Positions 53,651 to 64,000 of a DNA stretch of 64,000 nt are shown piece after piece (the stretch's first letter is position 1; every line of letters starts with the position of its first letter). The stretch comes from Sweltsa coloradensis. Lineage: Eukaryota; Arthropoda; Insecta; Plecoptera; Chloroperlidae. The notes under the pieces were generated by a model that made no database searches, was not told where the DNA came from, and saw only the letters and a list, made by a program, of their open reading frames with translations. The position numbers were made by a program, and so were the translations under genes. Where the stretch lies: assembly GCA_024449915.1 (NCBI GenBank), contig JAMZAV010001269.1, positions 372,001 to 436,000 of the forward strand. Direction: 5' to 3'.

Positions 53651-54324
53651 ATCATATGTTACTGGTGGGGCTCTGCCCTTTTAACGATACATTGACTAAA
53701 AATGCGCATTCCTTGGGAGTTCGAATACCAGGTATAACTAAATAAACAGCCATCTCTAACTCTAGGTAATTCTAGAAAGCTCCGTCAGTAGCCTCACATC
53801 GCTCTAGCATTGTGCAAGCGGTCCGCACCCGTGGAGGTGTCGGTGCCTACGTGAGACTGTTAGCAGTTACTCGAACCCACGACCTTGGGCGCGCTCTCAT
53901 CAATGACCTCCCGGTGACCTTGGTAATAGGCTACAGCAATTTGTTATTGTAATTGTTGTTGTCTGGTTACTGTTCTTCTTTGGTTTCGCGGTCGAGTAAA
54001 CTGGGCGATTGATTGAAACGATAATGGTAGTTTTACTTTTTAGTGACCAGAGTGGATTCGTAAAATATATTTTCGCGGGATTATTTGTGATGCGTGATTG
54101 AAGAACCTAGGAACCCAAGACGACTTGAGGACCTAGGGCGCGTAAACCCGTTAGGTTACATATTTCGCTGCCTATGATATTTTAATTTTATGGAAAGTTA
54201 ATTGTCAATTAAATTTTGTTTTAATTCAGTTTAAAATTGTTTTAAAAAACAAGTACTGTTTAAAAGTTGTGGTTTATTTCGATTAAGTTTTGAGTATTGA
54301 CGTAATGCGACACATTTTTAAAGT

Positions 54325-54906
54325 TTGATTGGATTAAGTGCGCATCAACTGTTAGGTCATAATGCGCCACTCTATATTCTAGGGGATATGGGAGGAGGGG
54401 CCCATGCTGGTCAGAACCATTCACTGGTATAAGGGGAGGAAAGGGGGTTCTCACGTCGCGGTCGTCATTGTCTTCGTCATCGTTCGTGGTGTCATTGTCG
54501 TCATCGTCGCCATCAGGGAGATCGTCTACTGTTTTTTGGTTTCTTTGGATTAAGGACGCGTCAACCGTTAGGGCATAATGCACCACTCTAACCTAGGGGT
54601 AGGGGGAGGAGGGGCCCATGCTGGTCAGAACCAGCCACGGGTATGGGAAGGGGAGGAAAGGGGGTTCTCACGTCGCGGTCGTCATTGTCTTCGTCATCGT
54701 TCGTGGTGTCATTGTCGTCATCGTCGGGTCGTCAAGGGAAGGGGACTAGGTCCCCGACGACGATTGCCAGAGCTCGCCTCTATTTTCGGGGAGTAAAATA
54801 CTACCCTTCATACTAGCTGATGTTTGCGAGGTGAACTTTTTCTCTTGAATCGCCTTTTACGATTAGCAGAGCCATGCTCTGGGCCAATTCTACCCCGGGC
54901 CCAGAC
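54325..54906 (-). repeat. Two family B copies, one inserted into the other
   Basis: Same arrangement as at 51.5 kb: the outer copy is broken after GGAGATCGTC at about 54526, then TACTGTTTTTTGG leads into a near full-length copy ending at 54906. Confidence 0.6.
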
Positions 54907-55547
54907 TGTGTAAATAAATAAAATAACATAACTTAGAGCATTTATGTATTTGAGATTATCTTGGAAGTGCATAATGGTATAGTCGTGAAAACTAGTGGGT
55001 AAGGTATAGCGGAACTATCCAACCACGCAGAAATCCAGCATGCAGACGTCGTGAGAGACTAGGGCGCTTCAACCGACTAGTGCTGCCTGTGATATTGTTA
55101 GCTAATAAAATGAGTTTGTTGTGTGTTTTATTTCGATATTGTTTTGAGTTTATAAAAGAAAAGTAAAATTGACAGATAAACTTCTAAATTTGGCGAGATT
55201 AAAACAAGGCAGGACTTATCGATATGGATAGTGATATAATAAAGAATTATTTATTTGAATGAAAAATGAAATGTTTTTTGTGTATGTACATGAAATTTGG
55301 TTATACAAACTCAAAGAACTTACTTCGAATGAGAATTTAGGAAGTTGTCTTCGTTATCATATTATAGAAAAAACACATCGTCTAACTCTAAAGCCAGGAT
55401 TAGACAAGATAATAAAATACAACAATATCTCCTTAACATTGATGTTAGTTTGTCCTCGAATTCAAGGAATCTTGAACGACACATTGAACTGTCTAATCCA
55501 GGCTTTACTCTTGGTGACGATCTCCGAAAAAAGGATGGGATTTATTG

Positions 55548-55765
55548 TGTTTAAGGGCGCGTCAACCGTTAGGTCTTAATACGCCACTCTAGCCTAGGGG
55601 AATGGGGAATGGGGAGGAAAGTCCCATGCTGGTCAGAACCAATCACGTGGGGCGTTCTCACGTCGCGGTCGTCATCGTCTTTGTCATCGTTCGTGGTGTC
55701 ATATTGTCGTCGTCGTCGTCGGATAGGTAGTCAAGGGGAGGGGGAGCCGACAACGATTGCTACAA
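55548..55765 (-). repeat. Family B element, 3' part
   Basis: Terminal hairpin, G-run and GTC-rich block present; the 5' half is missing. Confidence 0.5.
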
Positions 55766-55991
55766 CAAGCATCTCAGGAACGTCGCCATGAGAAACTGGG
55801 AGCGTTCCAACTGTTATCATATTGTCCTACCCGTGATATTGTAAGAAAAGTAAAGAAGAAATTGAGTTCGATGTGTTTGATCTTTAGAAAAATATTATTT
55901 GAATGAAAAATTAAATTTTTATTATATGAATTAAGTTGATTAAACAAATTACTTTGAATAATAAATTTTGAAAGTTTGTCGCAGTTTCAAT

Positions 55992-56407
55992 TTGTTTCGA
56001 TAAAGGGTGGCCAACCGTGAGGTCATAATGTACCACTGTAGCCCTGGGGGGTATGGGGAGGAGGGGCCCATGCTGATCAGAACCAGTCGCGGACAGTAAG
56101 GAAATGTGGGGTGGGTTCTCACGTCGTGATCGTCATCGTCTTTGTCATATTTTGTGTTGTCTTGGTCGTCGTCGTCATCGGAGATGTCGCAGACCCAGCC
56201 ACATACAAAGGGGTTAGGTGGGCAATGGGTGAGTTTCTCACGTCGCCCATCTGAACTCGCCTCTAGTTTCGGGTATAGTAGGCTTATGTACTTCGTTACA
56301 TACTACTAGTTGATGTTTGCGAGATAAACTTTTCCTCTTTTCTCGCCTTTTACGATTAGCAGAGCCGTGCTATGAGTTATAAAATCCTACTCCGGGCCCA
56401 GACGGGG
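55992..56407 (-). repeat. Family B element, diverged but long
   Basis: About 415 bp with a central rearrangement (a second TCTCACGTCG near 56235). It looks older than most copies. Confidence 0.5.
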
Positions 56408-56532
56408 ATTTGGTTATTGATTGACATAAATAATAGTTAATGTCTATCAATAATCTCAATTACATTCATATAGATTATTGTGGCTATCTTGGCCTCACTA
56501 CCTTCACAAATACCCTATTCTAAACCAGAACA

Positions 56533-57010
56533 ACAACGACGACGTGAGACACTAGGGCGCTTCAACCGGTTAGGTCATATTGCGCCACCTGTGATAATGA
56601 AAGTTGATAAGATGAGTTATTGGTGTGTTTGATGATTATATTGTTTTCTAAGTGTATAAATATCAAAATAAAATTAAGATGATGATAGTAATAGCAAAAT
56701 AACAGTTATGTACGTGAATGAAAATAAACAAATTAATTAAATGTGCGTATGTGAATTAAATTTTGTTAAATAGATTACTTTGGATGAGAAATTTAGAAAG
56801 TTTGTCGCCGTTATCATATGATAGAAGTTCTTCATATGATTGGGAGAGATCAAATTGTGTGCGCGAGGCATCATATTTGGTACATTCTGCTAGCATATGA
56901 AGTACGGTTAAAGGTACATCACATGTGTCACATATGGGAACAACCTTTTCTCTGGTAAAGAGAATATCCGTGAGCTAGACGTGTGTGGAATATTCGAATT
57001 CGGGACAATA
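56533..57010 (-). repeat. Family A LINE, second-best copy
   Basis: It holds the 3' UTR and about 230 bp of ORF2 end, closely matching 28194-28650 with frame-breaking changes. The 5' truncation is near 57010, within the sequence matching [11 protein letters not shown]. Confidence 0.65.
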
Positions 57011-57124
57011 GTTATTCTTTGGTATTTTATACATGTTATTATTTGTTTATTGTGTACTGTGAAATGTTGTATTCATATATACCGAGTAAAAATTGCATTT
57101 ACTAAATAAAGTTTTATTTTATTT

Positions 57125-57345
57125 TTTATTTGGATAAAGGACGCGTCAACCGTTAGGTCATAATGCACCACTCTGACCTAGGGGGTGTGGGGAGGCCGAG
57201 CCTATGCTGGACAGAACCAGCCACGGGTAAATGGAGGAAGGGGGGTTTCTCACGTCACGGTCATCATCGTCTTTGTCATCGTTCGTTGTGTCTTTGTCAT
57301 CATCGTCGGGGAGGTCGTCAAGGGATGGGGCAGGTTTCCCCAAAT
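57125..57345 (-). repeat. Family B element, 3' part
   Basis: Runs from TTTATTTGGATAAAGG to the central stem, then breaks into unrelated DNA. Confidence 0.5.
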
Positions 57346-57554
57346 GCAATGTGTTTATTAGATTACGTGATGGCGTTTTAACCGCTAAGGTCACATTTCC
57401 CCGCCCCCGCCTGTTATATTGTAAAAAATTAAGATCATTTTTAACTTTTAATTATGCAATTTGTATATTGCTTTTAAAGTTTGTAAATGGAAAGAAAATT
57501 ATGAAGATGATAACATGGATATGTTAATGTTATGGCCTACCGCCCCTAATTTAT

Positions 57555-57649
57555 ATATATATATATATATATAATTTCTGTCTAAAGTACTAACATAACA
57601 GCGTCATAGTCGCCTACTATAAGCCAAGTTTAAACACACACATAATATA

Positions 57650-57686
<37 letters not shown>

Positions 57687-57735
57687 TCATATCATCATCA
57701 TCATCATCATATATATATATATCATCATAGTTGAA
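57555..57735. repeat. AT and ATC microsatellites
   Basis: (TA)n tracts at about 57557-57573 and 57655-57682 adjoin (ATC)n and further (AT)n. Confidence 0.8.
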
Positions 57736-57809
57736 GATTTAATCTAGATTTCGAAATTAATTACCACTACACAAATAGACACAATAGTTTGTACATAATT
57801 CGATCTCAC

Positions 57810-58003
57810 CTCAAGCTCGCATTTCGATTGTTCCATTCAGTGTGACTCAATCTATTATAACAACTAGAATCGCTTTCTTGATTAACAACTGCCACTTTGA
57901 CATTATTCAAATGCGTGGTTATTGTCACGTTGGAGGCCAGGCCACTTAGATTTGAATACGAGATCAGTTTATGATGAATGAGAAGGCGAACGACTCCGGT
58001 CAA
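57810..58003 (-). CDS. Tentative upstream exon of the serine-protease homologue
   Basis: An open stretch ends in a good donor TTGAG/GTGAGAT, in the phase needed by the exon at 50129 (AG+C = Ser). It would read NNRNASL then S-NQRPRITF. No in-frame ATG and no convincing acceptor was found, and the peptide has no recognisable domain. Phase agreement occurs by chance one time in three. This is a weak candidate only. Confidence 0.2.
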
Positions 58004-58539
58004 TTAGCATTGATAATGATATTCGTCGGTGATTTCAGCTCGCGACACCGTTGTATCAACACTTTTTAGATGCGTTATTCAAATAGAACAGCTGATGGTT
58101 TTTGACACGTCAGACGAATACACACACATGATGTGATGTCAAATGATGAGACGTGAGAAACAATTCTCCAACCGGGGAGGTTATATTGCACCGCATGTGA
58201 CAAAATGTTTAGTTAATATAAATAAACTAGATTATGTTGTTATAGTTTGTTTGTCTTTTTCAATATTTCTATAAAACAAAATGCCAAAAATTATAATAAT
58301 AAATAATAAAAAGGAAATTAAATTACCGTATAAAATTTTAAAAATACGACGCCGTGAGATACTAGGGCTCTTCAACCGGCTATAGACCATATTGATTCCC
58401 CTTAGATATTATAAGTTAGTAAATAAAATTTGATGTGTTTTTGTTTTTAAAGTTATTTATTTAATATGTATTTAACGTCTATCCTATTCAGTTATAAAAA
58501 CTGATTTACAAAGGAGGACAACTAAATAAATCTTTAATA

Positions 58540-58850
58540 GGAATGAGTGGAATGTGCTATATTTATAGGATACAAAATGGACTACTTCCTGAATACCTTG
58601 TAGAAAAATCAGTAACCTATGGCAGGGAGACATGAACATGTAACAAGAAATTTAGATAATAAGTACTATTTAGGAGGATGTTCAAAGCAAAATTATGCTG
58701 AAGTCTTTATTTTATACTGGAGTGCGAGAGTATAATGCACTGCCAGCTATACTAAAAAAGAGTGAAATCTGTTGATAAATTTAAGAAAGGAATTGTTAAG
58801 TTAATTAACGATAATGAATATAAATTTGGATGTGAATAATTTGAGATAAA
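58540..58850 (+). pseudogene. Decayed LINE ORF2 C-terminus
   Basis: Across three frames the plus strand reads IQNGLLPEYLVEKSVTYGRE, HEHVTRNLDNKYYLGGCSKQ, SARVYNALPAILKKSE and DKFKKGIVKLINDNEY. This resembles the common tail of non-LTR ORF2 (H-x-T-R-N ... Y-N-x-L-P ... F-K-x). At least two frameshifts break it. Confidence 0.45.
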
Positions 58851-59208
58851 GCATGTATTTTGATTGGATGTAAGATAGCGTAAAAATGTCGCTAATTAAC
58901 AAATATTATCAGACACAACAATGAACTACATGTAAGTAAATATTTGAAATAGTAATATTACAACAATAATGCATAAAACACAACAATTTTGGTAACAAAT
59001 AAAAAGGATATTAAATTGCGTGAAGTGAAGATTCCGTTTCACTACACCGGAGAAAAAAATCCGGAATATTTTTTTGTATTTTTGTCTGTTTGTTAACACG
59101 ATTCCTGCTAAACCGATACTCCAATTGCGATGAAATTTTCTGGAGGCCTTCGAAATCTCTGAACTTAGAACTGCCACGTTTTTGAGCGCAAAAAAATATG
59201 ATACATAA

Positions 59209-59210
59209 GA

Positions 59211-59246
<36 letters not shown>

Positions 59247-59263
59247 TACTACTACTACTACTA
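59209..59263. repeat. (ACT)n microsatellite
   Basis: About 18 trinucleotide units with one TTC interruption. It accounts for the poly-Ser open frame seen on the minus strand. Confidence 0.85.
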
Positions 59264-59460
59264 GTGGTGCTGTCTATTGGCAACTGCAACCTTGAGTGGT
59301 AGGTGGTGTATGTTTTCTTGTAAGACAGTCGTCTTGAAATAGACAGGTCAATTTGTCATTTCAAGACGTCTTAAAAGTTGTGACATAAACTTGATCTACT
59401 GTCTTTCTTACAGATAACGAGCCATCCCGCACGAGTACGTACATCTGGCGACGAATCTAG

Positions 59461-59507
59461 ATGGACGTGTTTGATAACGCCATCAAAACACACATCGGTG
59501 TTGCGCG
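59461..59507 (+). CDS. Tentative first coding exon of an unidentified plus-strand gene
   Basis: The interval 59414-59507 looks like an exon. It is preceded by TTTCTTACAG and followed by GCGCG/GTAAGTGAG, both strong splice signals. The ATG at 59461 opens MDVFDNAIKTHIGVA, which stays in frame to the donor (phase 2). The first part would be 5' UTR. I do not recognise the peptide, and no later exon was found before the window ends. Confidence 0.33.
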
Positions 59508-59670
59508 GTAAGTGAGTAGCCTATACATCAAAACGTCAAAAGAGTTTGAGCTTTTTAAAAGAAGTTTTATTTGAATTTTAACATGGCAACCTTTACGACA
59601 TAATGTGCCAGTTTATCGTAGGGAATGTGTGGAGAAGAGGACACCACCGTGCTACGGACAGTTTTCGTTT

Positions 59671-60048
59671 TCATTTATTTGGATTAAGGGCGCGTCAACC
59701 GTTACGTCAAAATACGCTACTTTAGCCTATAGGGGATATGGGGTGGAGGCACCCATGCTGGTCAGAACCAGTCACGGGTAGAGGAGAAAAGAGGGGTTTT
59801 CACATCGCGGTCGTCATTGTCATCGTTATCATTCGTGGTGTCGTTGTCGTCATCGTCGTCGAGGGTACGTCAAGGGAAGGAGGCAAGGTCCCCGACGTCG
59901 ATTGTCAGAGCTCGCCTATAGTTTCAGGGAGTAATATACTCCGCTCTTATACTAGCACTGATGTTTGCGAGGTGGATATCTCTTGAATCGCCTTTTACGA
60001 TTAGCAGAGCCATGCTCTGGGCCAATTCTACCCCGGGTCCAGACGGGG
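59671..60048 (-). repeat. Family B element, near full length
   Basis: Complete, moderately diverged (AGGGAGTAATATACTCC hairpin intact). Begins about 160 bp after the tentative plus-strand exon at 59461. Confidence 0.58.
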
Positions 60049-60049
60049 T

Positions 60050-60915
60050 TTTGTAAATCAAACTTTCATTATGAATACGATAGACGAATAGATAGAATTG
60101 ATTAATTAATTAAATATAAAAAAATAGTATTTGTTTATTGCGAAACTTCAAAATTAGCACTACTTATTTCATAATTTTTAAAATCACTCCTTGATAGACG
60201 TAAATTAAAAAAACAAAAAACAAACAATCCATCTATATTTAAAAATTAGTGCTTGATTATACACACTACAAAGTGAAACTGCCTTTCTTATTAAGGATGC
60301 ACAAAATATCTCCATAATTGCTTGAAACCGGATTTGATTTTTTCCTTGCGTTCTGAAGGTAACCGTTAATACACTATTCTATTCTAAATCCATGGCTACT
60401 TTATACGTGGTCGACTCGGAAACTAGATATTCTTCAATACCGTTTAATTGTAGGTTATTATGAATAATTACAAACCCATTCAATTCCTCGTTAGTCATCA
60501 TTTCACCTTCGCGATAAGACAATCATTTATTAAAACAAACCACATTGAAGGTCTGTGAATTATTTCCGGATGCGATGCGATTCCATCGATTGTGCGACTA
60601 TAAACGAGGATCTAACAATTGAAGAGTGAGATCATTAGGCTCCAAGGCCAACGAGGAATGGAAATTTAGATGGGCAATTATTTTTTTTGTTTGTCTGTAT
60701 ATATCCTGTGGCCTTAATGATATTTTTAGCAAGTGTTTTGGTCTGGATGTCGTTGCGTTGGACAGATGGGTGTCCAAAAGAGGTGCGCGATAGGGTGACA
60801 AACAAAAATTGTTTTAATTTCTTGGAATATGATCAACGTGTAAATTTAAAAAAGGGCTACATTTTCAATTAAGGTACAAGCAAGCGAAACCATTGCTCGA
60901 CCAGTGTAAGAATAT
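60050..60915. other. Unassigned region
   Basis: No gene recognised. The minus-strand frame at 60598-60801 (YRAPLLDTHLSNATTSRPK) has no splice signals or known motif. 61640-62264 is also unassigned; it contains a TATTTAAA word near 62115 that could be promoter-like. Confidence 0.4.
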
Positions 60916-60918
60916 TTG

Positions 60919-61430
60919 GTTTATTTATTGTAAGGGCGCGTCAACCGTTAGGTCATAATGCGCCCCTCTCGCCTAGGGGGGAAAGTCCCAATGATAGTCA
61001 GAACGAGCCAAGGGTAGGGGGAGGTGGGGTTCTCGCGTCGTGGTCGTCATCGTCTTTGTCGTCGTTTGTGTTGTCATGGTCGTCGTCGTCGTCGTCGTCG
61101 AAAAGGTTGTCAAGAGAAGGAAGAGGAGTCTCCGACGACAACCGCCAGAGATCGCCTCTAGTTTCGGCGAGCAAAATACTACCCTTCTTACTAGCCAATG
61201 TTTTGGAAATGGACTTTGTCTCTTTCCTCGCCGTTTACGATCAGCAGAACCTGCATACTCTGTGCCAATTCTACCTCGGGCCCAGACGGGGGACAAATAA
61301 TATTAAATAAAGTTATTTTTGTGGATCTAAGGTCGCGACAACCGTTTGGTCATAATGCGCTACTCTATAGCCAACCCTAGGGAATGTGCACGGGGAGGAC
61401 ACTACAGTGCTGGTCAGAGCCAAGCCACGA
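60919..61430 (-). repeat. Family B element plus partial copy
   Basis: A full copy (60919-61292) has an expanded GTCGTC block. A degenerate 3' part follows at 61321-61430, next to a family A copy at 61443. Confidence 0.55.
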
Positions 61431-61442
61431 GAACGCCTTTGT

Positions 61443-61640
61443 ACGACGACGTGAGAAACTAGGGCGCCTCAACCGGTTAAGTCATATTGCGCCGCCTGTG
61501 ATATTGAAAGTTGATGAGATGAGTAATGGTGTGTTTGATGATTAGATTGTTTTCTAAGTGTATATATTATAAGAAAATAAAATGATGGTGTTGATGGTTA
61601 TAGCTAAACAATTTATTGATTTAAATGGAAGTAAAGAAAT
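61443..61640 (-). repeat. Family A LINE 3' end
   Basis: Near-consensus 3' UTR with the ACGACGACGTGAG edge. Further short A copies, all in the same orientation, start near 43771, 44277, 46838, 51976, 54118, 55048, 58150, 58357 and 62652. Confidence 0.6.
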
Positions 61641-62264
61641 TGCAACTGAAAGAAACGAATGATTTCAAATGTATCTGGATATAATTGAATATGTTTATTT
61701 TGTTGATCACAACGCAACTCTGATGGTGCTCTATTCCTATAGGTTGAATCGAAGCGTATGCCTCTACGAGGACGTGGGTTCGAATCCGTATTCCGTATAC
61801 GACATTATTTTGTAATCGTCCTTCATCATCATCACCACTCATCGTCTCGAATTGCCTTAGTTCTTTAATATGAAACGCTCAGCAACAGAAATCATCATTA
61901 TGTTAGCCTGCTTAATTCCATACGTGTTTGGTATTGCTTCCTCTCTAGCATAAGACATAATATTTCACGTCGCAGTTTTCTCGTTCTTAATCGCAACGAT
62001 TCCCCTTAAATTTAACTACCCACATAACTCTCAGGCCACCTCCCCCAGCTCGTGTTTGCGGCAACGAAAGTGGCTTCTCAGAGGTAAAGTGCGCCTTGAA
62101 CTATGATTTGATGGGTATTTAAACAACATCTGTGCAGACGCCAAGTCAACTACTTCTCATACTAAAAGGTCAGAGAGTTGAAGAAGATCGTGAAGCTAAA
62201 ACCTGAAAGTACAGTCTACGCAAAGAGCTTTTTATCATCGGTTTAGGAAACAAGGGTGAACGAT

Positions 62265-62630
62265 TGTTTATTTGGATTAAGGACGCGTCAACCGTTAGGT
62301 CAGAATGCGCCACTCTAGCCTATAAGGGGGGTGGGGAGGAGGGGTCCATGCTGGTCAGAACCAGCCACGGGTAAGGGGAGGAAGGGGGGTTTCTCACGTC
62401 GTGGTCGTCATCGTCTTTGTCATCGTTCTTTGAGTCATTGTCATCGTCGCCGGGGGGTCGTCAAGGGAAGGGGGCAAGGTCCCCGACGACGATTGCCAGA
62501 GCTCGCCTCTAGTTTCGGGGAGTAAAAAAGATACTCTGCTCGAGTTAGCTGATGTTTGCGAGGTGGACTTTTTCTCTTGAATCGCCTTTTACGATTAGCA
62601 GAGCCATGCTCTGGGCCGGGCCCAGATGGG
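62265..62630 (-). repeat. Family B element, near full length
   Basis: Close to the common form but with a shortened 5' hairpin (CTGGGCCGGGCCCAG). A family A copy starts 20 bp later. Confidence 0.62.
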
Positions 62631-62854
62631 GCAAGCATCTACAGAAAACAACGCCGTGAGAAACTAGGGCGCTTCAACCGAGTTGGATATATTGCGCTGA
62701 CTGTGATATTGTAAGTTAATTGATTTTGATTTTAAATTATTATAAAAAAGTTTAATATTTTTTTAAAATTTAGTTACAGCTTTTTGAAGGAAAATGATTA
62801 AGATGATAGTGATTATGCAAATAATATTTTGTGATGCACGCTTTGGTTAAGTTT

Positions 62855-63530
62855 GGTATATTTGGGTTACGATCGTGTCAGTTAGGTCTTAATGCACTAC
62901 TGTGGCCTAAGAGATGTAGGAAACAAAGACCCATGCTAATCAGAAGCTGCCACGGGCAGGAGGAGTCAAAAGTTTTTTTTTTATTTAGGGCGCGTCAACC
63001 GCTAGGTCATAATACGCCACTCTAGCCTAGCAGATGTTGGTAGTTCCCGACGACCGCCAGACCTCGCCTCTAGTTTCTGAGAGTAAAATACTTGCTTAAA
63101 TACTAGTTGATACTTGTAAGGTGGATTTTATCTCAATCCTCGTATTTTAAGATTTGCAGAACCATGCTCTGAGTCAAACTCTATACGGGGTCGTATGTAT
63201 GTTGTTGGTTATGAGGTTTAAGGGCGCGTCAACCGTTAGGTCATATTGCGCCTCCTGCGATATTGAAGTTTATTATAGTTAGTTAATGACAATATATATT
63301 TTTCAAAGGGGTGGAACGTAAGGGGTGACATGGGGGACGCGGGGTGGACAGGTCTGTGCTGGTCATAACCTGCCACAAGCTTTTGTTTTGGTTTATTTGG
63401 ATTAAGGACGCGTCAATCGTTAGGTCATAATGCACCACTCTAGCCTAGGGGATATGGGGAGGAGGAGCCCTTGCTGGTCAGAACCAGCCACAGGTATAAG
63501 AGGAGGAATGGGGTTCTCACGTCGCGCAGG
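62855..63530 (-). repeat. Cluster of four broken family B copies
   Basis: Partial B sequences begin near 62855, 62985, 63220 and 63385. All are in the same orientation and truncated at different points. Repeat density stops at about 63540, before the putative plus-strand gene start. Confidence 0.5.
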
Positions 63531-63877
63531 GGGTTAGGTGGTGTCACGGGGATTGGTTGCTGGCTGGTGTTTAATGAATTTATACTTTTCACCACCTACA
63601 ACTAATTAAATCTCCATGGTCAAATCAATTCTGCAGCTGAGAGCCCATGCACTGAAGTATCATCAGTGATTTCAGCATCTCACAGACTTTAGTATGCAAC
63701 ACGAGAAGATGTGCAACACAACTAAACGAAAGTTAACCTACTGATGCGGCCGAGCGATCTGAATCCCGTTCTATAGGAACCGTCCGTGATTCCCACATTA
63801 CGTGTACCGCATTGAAATTAGCGAAGTGAAATTAGCAACTTTCTGTACGTGTTGGTTGTATCTAGGATAAAAACAAG

Positions 63878-63911
63878 ATGGGCGTGCTGAGATGGTTCGA
63901 TTCCCGGGGAG
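63878..63911 (+). CDS. Tentative first coding exon running out of the window
   Basis: AACAAGATGG is a good translation start context. MGVLRWFDSRG follows and meets GGAG/GTGAGTG, a strong donor (phase 1), after 34 bases. The surrounding DNA is repeat-free and less AT-rich than most of the region. This is consistent with a gene start whose other exons lie beyond 64000. The product is not recognised. It cannot join the 59461 exon as an alternative start to one acceptor, because the phases differ. Confidence 0.35.
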
Positions 63912-64000
63912 GTGAGTGCATGGCATACTTCGCGTATTTACACTGCAGCTTCGTTGTAATTAAGTCTAGCTGTCTGTCTTTGTGTGCTTCGTTGAGATGC

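Noticed and set aside
59011..59289. Poly-serine protein on the minus strand
   Set aside because: The serine run is the (ACT)n microsatellite and the rest resembles common transposon 3' sequence.
40744..62525. Repeated short frames starting MHHSS or [11 protein letters not shown] with SHVAVVIV
   Set aside because: They recur because they lie inside family B copies. Frames are broken differently in each copy, so they are repeat by-products and not a gene family.
14947..62630. Compensatory base changes proving RNA structure in family B
   Set aside because: I compared several hairpins between copies. Apart from one A-T pair replacement near 15215, changes mostly break pairs, so covariation is not shown.

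Overview
The window is nuclear DNA of an animal, most likely an arthropod and possibly a hemimetabolous insect. The support is AT-rich introns with GT-AG splice sites, very dense retroelements, Helitron-like elements and MITEs, the recurring AGGCCTA word, and insect-like membrane serine-protease architecture. The species cannot be named from the sequence.

Two host genes are clear. A compact single-exon plus-strand gene at 1541-2119 encodes dynactin subunit 3 (p24). Facing it on the minus strand is a very long gene whose recognised exons run from 50129 down to the stop codon at 7262. I joined 16 exons by splice sites and codon phase. They give at least 2250 residues, without the true N-terminus. 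The product is a type II transmembrane protein: cytoplasmic tail, membrane anchor, Pro-rich linker, SEA domain, EGF-like module, a 4.26 kb exon of acidic disordered sequence, five LDL-receptor class A modules, an SRCR domain and a C-terminal trypsin-like domain. The trypsin domain is catalytically dead by sequence: His57 is Asn, Ser195 is Glu and residue 189 is Ser. The Asp102 position and the R/LVGG activation junction are kept. The family resembles corin, enteropeptidase and TMPRSS proteins, but this member is a serine-protease homologue.

Layout: 1-2.5 kb holds foldback and dispersed repeats plus the dynactin gene. 2.5-7.2 kb is anonymous AT-rich DNA with one tandem duplication. 7.3-17.3 kb carries the protease-like, SRCR and LDLa exons, with foldback elements in the introns. 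17.97-22.23 kb is the giant exon. 22.3-29.3 kb holds a 5S-derived SINE, LINE copies and the EGF/SEA exons. 29.3-45.4 kb is a 16 kb intron built almost wholly from two repeat families, including a degenerate tandem array of composite units. 45.4-50.1 kb carries the linker, membrane-anchor (partly duplicated) and first recognised cytoplasmic exons. 50.1-63.8 kb is repeat-rich, with one tentative minus-strand exon and two tentative plus-strand first exons (59.46 and 63.88 kb).

Two repeat families dominate from 15 kb onward. Family A is the 5'-truncated 3' end of a non-LTR retrotransposon (RNase H, a Cys/His C-terminus and a conserved 3'-terminal hairpin), always on the minus strand. Family B is a roughly 365 bp element, also minus-sense with an AATAAA/poly(A) end. 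It is made of consecutive hairpins and G-runs, and its 3' hairpin is clearly related to that of family A. All copies I saw of both families share one orientation, except one inverted junction at 36.5 kb. This LINE/short-element pair and its one-way array are the most unusual structure here. The pseudoprotease with its giant exon is the most interesting host gene.
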